A stretch of DNA of 7,785 nt from Actinomycetota bacterium (GTDB lineage: Bacteria; Actinomycetota; Acidimicrobiia; IMCC26256; PALSA-610), in contig JAUZEM010000377.1 in the NCBI GenBank assembly GCA_030839005.1, positions 1-7,785 of the forward strand, written 5' to 3'. The notes under the pieces were generated by a model. It did no database searches. It saw nothing but the letters and a program-made list of their open reading frames with translations, and was not told the origin of the DNA. Shown here piece by piece: positions 5,040-7,785 of this stretch (the stretch's first letter is position 1; every line of letters begins with the position of its first letter). The position numbers and the translations under genes were made by a program.

Positions 5040-6640
5040 TGGCGACTACAACCACGATCGTCACCCGACCGAACCGCTTGTTGGACGTTTCGCTCGCGTT
5101 GGTTCTGGCGGTAGCGGCCGTGAGCGCGTACTTGGTGGCGGGTGCGCCGAAGACCCCGGCCGCGACGGTGCGTACGACAACCGTGACGCGGGGTGCGGTC
5201 TTGTCGAGCGTGCAGGCGAGCGGCAACGTGCAGACCGCCCCCGCGTACTCCGTTGGATTCCAGACCGGCGGCACGGTAACGGGCATCGACGTGAAGGTCG
5301 GCCAGTCGGTCGTCAAGGGTCAGACCCTGGCGAACTTGGATCCGACGATCGCGGCCGCGAACCTGGCTTCGGCCAGTGCGGGACTGAGCGCGGCCCAGGC
5401 CCATCTCGCGCAGGTCGAACAGGTCGAGACCCCGACGCAGCGGGCTCAGGCGGCTGCGGCCGCCGTTTCCGCCCAGCAGCAGGTCGTGAGCGCGCAATCG
5501 ACTCTCACCGCCGCGCAGTCGACGGCTTCGCTCGATGCGACGCAATTGCAACAAGCGATCAACGACGCGCAGACGAAGCTCGATAGTGATCAGACCGCCC
5601 AGGCCTCGGCAACCCAGATCTCCCAGGACCAGACCGCGCTTACTCAGGCCCAGAACGCGCAAGCCAGTGGTCTCAGCAAGGATCAACAGAGTGTGACCCA
5701 GGCGCAGAACCAGCTGTCTGCGGCGCAGCAGTCGTTGAACGCCACGAACGCGACGAACGCGACGAGCGCGCAACTCCAACCGGCTGATCTCACCGCCGCG
5801 CAGGCGTCGTTGGCGCAGGCGCAGGCGCAGTACACGAGCGCGCTGCAGACGATGGCTTGGACAACGTTGCAGGCGCCGACCTCGGGTGTCGTCACCGCCA
5901 TCAGCGGTGCCGTCGGCCAGACCGTCTCGGGTGGTGGTACCTCCGCAAGTCAGGGCTCGACGACTGCGGGTTCCAGTTCGTCGTCAGGCGCCACCGCCAC
6001 CACACCGACATCCAGCGCAACCTCGAGCGCTTTTCTCACGATCACGAATCTCGGATCGTTGAGCGTGAAGGCCGGCTTTGCCGAGACCGATGCCGCGAAA
6101 TTGAAGGTCGGTCAACCGGCGGTGATCTCGTTCAGCGCGCTGCCGAACGCGCAAGCGTCGGGCGTTGTGACCGAGGTCGACGCGAACTCGACACTCGTGA
6201 GCAACGTCGTCACCTATTACGCGACGGTCAACATTACGAAGATCCCCACCGGCGTGAAGCCCGGCATGACCGCATCGGTGACGGTGACCATCAACCGCCA
6301 CGATGGTGTCTTGACGTTGCCGAACGCCGCCGTGCGCGGCACCGGCTCGACCGGGACCGTGACCGTCGAGAACGGCAAGCAGCAATCGAGCGTGACGGTC
6401 GGAGTCGGCCTTCGGGGTGACACCTCGACCGAGATCACGTCGGGGCTGACCGCAGGCGTGACGGTGGTGCTTCCGTCGAGCACGGTGAGCGGCGTGTCGA
6501 CCCAGGTGGGTTCCGGCAACGCCGGCCGATTCTTGACGGGCGGCGGTCTCGGCGGTACCGGCACCGGCGGCGTCGGTACCGGGGCCGGCACCGGCGGCGC
6601 TCGCACCGGGACCGGCGCCGCGACCCAGCCGGGAGGATGA
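5039..6640 (+). CDS. MacA/HlyD-like periplasmic adaptor (membrane fusion protein) of an ABC exporter
   Basis: This 533-residue adaptor is anchored by one N-terminal helix (about 13-34) with the rest outside the membrane. Order of parts: first lipoyl half-motif (about 69-101, GFQTGGTVTGIDVKVGQ followed by VVKGQTLANLD); a long Ala/Gln-rich helical hairpin (about 104-272); second lipoyl half (about 276-296, LQAPTSGVVTAISGAVGQTV); a Ser/Thr/Gly insertion (297-330); beta-barrel (about 331-420, LTITNLGSLSVKAGFAETDAAKLKVGQ); membrane-proximal domain (about 421-490, DGVLTLPNAAVRG); and a Gly/Thr-rich tail (495-533). The start at 5039 is chosen because the frame upstream runs back through the lipoprotein gene with no family resemblance, and ATG overlaps that gene's stop as TGATG. 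Such adaptors link a MacB-type transporter to the substrate path. In diderms they dock on TolC; in a presumed monoderm that partner would be absent, so the role may be more like Bacillus YknX. Substrate unknown. Confidence 0.92.
   Translation: MATTTTIVTRPNRLLDVSLALVLAVAAVSAYLVAGAPKTPAATVRTTTVTRGAVLSSVQASGNVQTAPAYSVGFQTGGTVTGIDVKVGQSVVKGQTLANLDPTIAAANLASASAGLSAAQAHLAQVEQVETPTQRAQAAAAAVSAQQQVVSAQSTLTAAQSTASLDATQLQQAINDAQTKLDSDQTAQASATQISQDQTALTQAQNAQASGLSKDQQSVTQAQNQLSAAQQSLNATNATNATSAQLQPADLTAAQASLAQAQAQYTSALQTMAWTTLQAPTSGVVTAISGAVGQTVSGGGTSASQGSTTAGSSSSSGATATTPTSSATSSAFLTITNLGSLSVKAGFAETDAAKLKVGQPAVISFSALPNAQASGVVTEVDANSTLVSNVVTYYATVNITKIPTGVKPGMTASVTVTINRHDGVLTLPNAAVRGTGSTGTVTVENGKQQSSVTVGVGLRGDTSTEITSGLTAGVTVVLPSSTVSGVSTQVGSGNAGRFLTGGGLGGTGTGGVGTGAGTGGARTGTGAATQPGG
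5738..5764 (+). repeat. Three tandem 9-base units encoding Asn-Ala-Thr
   Basis: The units are AACGCCACG, AACGCGACG and AACGCGACG, in frame within the adaptor gene and giving residues 234-242 (NATNATNAT). They interrupt the Ala/Gln-rich helical pattern in the second arm of the predicted hairpin. The near identity of the units suggests local slippage expansion. Confidence 0.85.
6521..6637 (+). repeat. Gly/Thr-rich low-complexity 3' end of the adaptor gene
   Basis: Residues 495-533 of the adaptor are almost wholly Gly, Thr, Ala and Val. The underlying DNA is internally repetitive: GGCACCGGCGGCG occurs at 6560-6572 and again at 6587-6599, 27 bases apart. It follows the membrane-proximal domain and is probably an unstructured extracytoplasmic tail. 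Confidence 0.75.
6631..6636 (+). promoter_or_regulatory. Ribosome binding site deciding the ABC ATPase start
   Basis: GGGAGG lies at the very end of the adaptor gene. Its spacing is 0 bases to ATG 6637 and 6 bases to ATG 6643, so the second ATG is the better start. Confidence 0.65.
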
Positions 6641-6642
6641 CG

Positions 6643-7350
6643 ATGAGCCGTCGGCCGCTCCTCATCCTCGACGGAGTCGACAAGCGTTACGACTCCGGCG
6701 AGATCTCCGTCTCGGCGCTGCGCGGCATCGATCTCGTCATCACCCGCGGTGAGTACGTCGCAATCATGGGTGCGTCGGGCTCGGGCAAGAGCACCCTCAT
6801 GAACATCCTTGGTTGCCTCGACGCTCCCACGCGCGGTCATTACATGCTCGCCGGCACCGACGTCGCGGGACTCGACGACACCGATCTCGCCGCGGTGCGG
6901 AACCGGTTCATCGGCTTCGTGTTCCAGAGCTTCAACCTCATCCCGCGCACGAGTGCCCAACGCAACGTCGAGCTACCCATGGTGTACGCAGGGATCAAGC
7001 CGCGCGAACGAGCAGAACGCGCTCGCGCCGCGCTCGAAACGGTGGGGCTCGGCGACCGGGCCCAGCACAAGCCGTCCGAGCTGTCGGGCGGTCAGCAACA
7101 ACGCGTGGCGGTGGCGCGTGCGATCGTGACCAACCCCGCGATCATCCTCGCCGACGAACCCACGGGCAACCTCGACACCAAGTCCACCGGCGAGATGCTC
7201 GACATGCTCGACGGCCTGCACCGCTCCGGCCGCACCATCGTGCTCATCACGCACGAACCCGATGTTGCCGCGCGCGCCTCGCGCGTCGTTCGGCTCTCCG
7301 ACGGACGAATCGTCAGCGACGAACGCCAAGCAGTCAGAGGCGCGGCATGA
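6643..7350 (+). CDS. MacB/LolD-type ABC transporter ATP-binding protein
   Basis: This 235-residue cytoplasmic ATPase drives the FtsX-like permease encoded next. It shows Walker A GASGSGKST (43-51), Q-loop Gln95 in FVFQSFNLIP, signature LSGGQQQR (147-154), Walker B IILADE with catalytic Glu172, D-loop GNLD and switch His204 in ITHEPD. The FQSFNLIPRTSAQRNVELPMVY stretch and the overall length place it with the MacB/LolD/FtsE group (type VII ABC systems), which move or pull substrates on the outer face by mechanotransmission. Two starts are possible. ATG 6637 overlaps the adaptor stop (ATGA) but directly abuts the ribosome binding site GGGAGG (6631-6636). ATG 6643 has a 6-base spacer from that site and is preferred. 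The gene ends in an ATGA overlap with the permease gene. Confidence 0.95.
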   Translation: MSRRPLLILDGVDKRYDSGEISVSALRGIDLVITRGEYVAIMGASGSGKSTLMNILGCLDAPTRGHYMLAGTDVAGLDDTDLAAVRNRFIGFVFQSFNLIPRTSAQRNVELPMVYAGIKPRERAERARAALETVGLGDRAQHKPSELSGGQQQRVAVARAIVTNPAIILADEPTGNLDTKSTGEMLDMLDGLHRSGRTIVLITHEPDVAARASRVVRLSDGRIVSDERQAVRGAA

Positions 7351-7785
7351 ATCTTCGCGAGAGCTTCCGTATCGCGATGCAGGGCCTGTCGGGCAACCGG
7401 CTCCGCTCCGCGTTGACGATGCTCGGCATCCTCATCGGCGTCGGCTCGGTCATCGTGCTCGTCGCGGTCGGCAACGGATCCTCGGTCGCGGTGCAAAAGC
7501 AGATCGAGGGCCTGGGCACCAACACGCTGGTTGTTTCAAGAGTCCGCGGCGGCTTCGGCGGTGGTCCGGGCGGCGGGGGAGGTGGCGGCCGGGCGACGAA
7601 CGGAACCCAGAGCACCGTGTCGCAACTGACGATGCAAGACGTCAGCGCGCTCGGCGACAAGACCCAAGCCCCCGACTTGAAGCTGATCGCCCCCGTCATC
7701 AACGAGACGGTGACCGCGACCTACTCCGGAGCCACCTACTCGCCGAGCCAGTTCGCCGGCACCAACGCCGACTATCTCTCGATTC
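7347..7785 (+). CDS. MacB/FtsX-family ABC transporter permease, N-terminal part (3' truncated by window)
   Basis: The frame starts at ATG 7347, overlapping the ATPase stop as ATGA, with AGAGG at 7336-7340 six bases upstream. It stays open to the window end, giving 146 residues. The start is typical of the MacB periplasmic-core family: a cytoplasmic amphipathic segment MNLRESFRIAMQGLSGNRLR, then a first transmembrane helix about 21-42 (ALTMLGILIGVGSVIVLVAVGNG), then VQKQIEGLGTNTLVV leading into the extracytoplasmic domain. A glycine run (about 68-81, with GGGPGGGGGGG inside) is inserted where many MacB homologs have a short loop. The sequence continues SQLTMQDVSAL, matching the family's LT..D...L segment. 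The three C-terminal transmembrane helices expected for the family lie beyond the window. Confidence 0.93.
   Translation, partial: MNLRESFRIAMQGLSGNRLRSALTMLGILIGVGSVIVLVAVGNGSSVAVQKQIEGLGTNTLVVSRVRGGFGGGPGGGGGGGRATNGTQSTVSQLTMQDVSALGDKTQAPDLKLIAPVINETVTATYSGATYSPSQFAGTNADYLSI

Overview
The window is G+C-rich. It uses actinobacterial-style codons (many cgc, gcg, gtc, ctc and tcg third positions) and has co-directional, tightly overlapping genes. Protein families and sequence style suggest an actinomycete-like (Actinomycetota) chromosome, possibly a deep-branching or uncultured class, but no rRNA or marker gene fixes the taxon. All convincing genes lie on the + strand.

Layout: (1) bases 2-385 are the 3' end of a gene for a large TPR/ATPase-type regulator, cut by the window edge and absent from a closed-ORF list because its start is outside. 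(2) Bases 386-700 are non-coding and carry a good promoter candidate (perfect TTGACA at 639) for (3) a secreted sedolisin-type (S53) serine-carboxyl peptidase, 701-2083, with an intact catalytic triad but almost no N-terminal prodomain. (4) After a 159-base gap comes a compact run of six genes: OmpR-family response regulator (2243-2938), sensor histidine kinase (2935-4317), a cysteine-motif lipoprotein (4425-5039), a MacA/HlyD-like adaptor (5039-6640), a MacB/LolD-type ABC ATPase (6643-7350) and the start of its MacB/FtsX-like permease (7347 to the window end). Four of the five junctions are overlapping or nearly so (ATGA, TGATG, a start 2 bases past a stop, ATGA). Only the kinase-lipoprotein junction has a real gap (107 bases).

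How they probably work together: the kinase senses an envelope signal through a roughly 120-residue extracytoplasmic loop and phosphorylates the regulator, which plausibly controls the downstream tripartite-like exporter. The ATPase and permease form the motor, the adaptor is anchored by one N-terminal helix with a long Ala/Gln-rich coiled coil outside, and the lipoprotein is an extracytoplasmic accessory factor. Substrate and signal are unknown. The most interesting item is the lipoprotein. It holds two copies of a paired-cysteine motif (C-x4-G-[IV]-T-L-P ... NAC-[RK]) and is encoded directly against the adaptor, which suggests a dedicated but uncharacterised component of a MacAB-like system in a probably monoderm cell that would have no TolC. 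I found no CRISPR array, tRNA, rRNA, insertion sequence or other mobile element.
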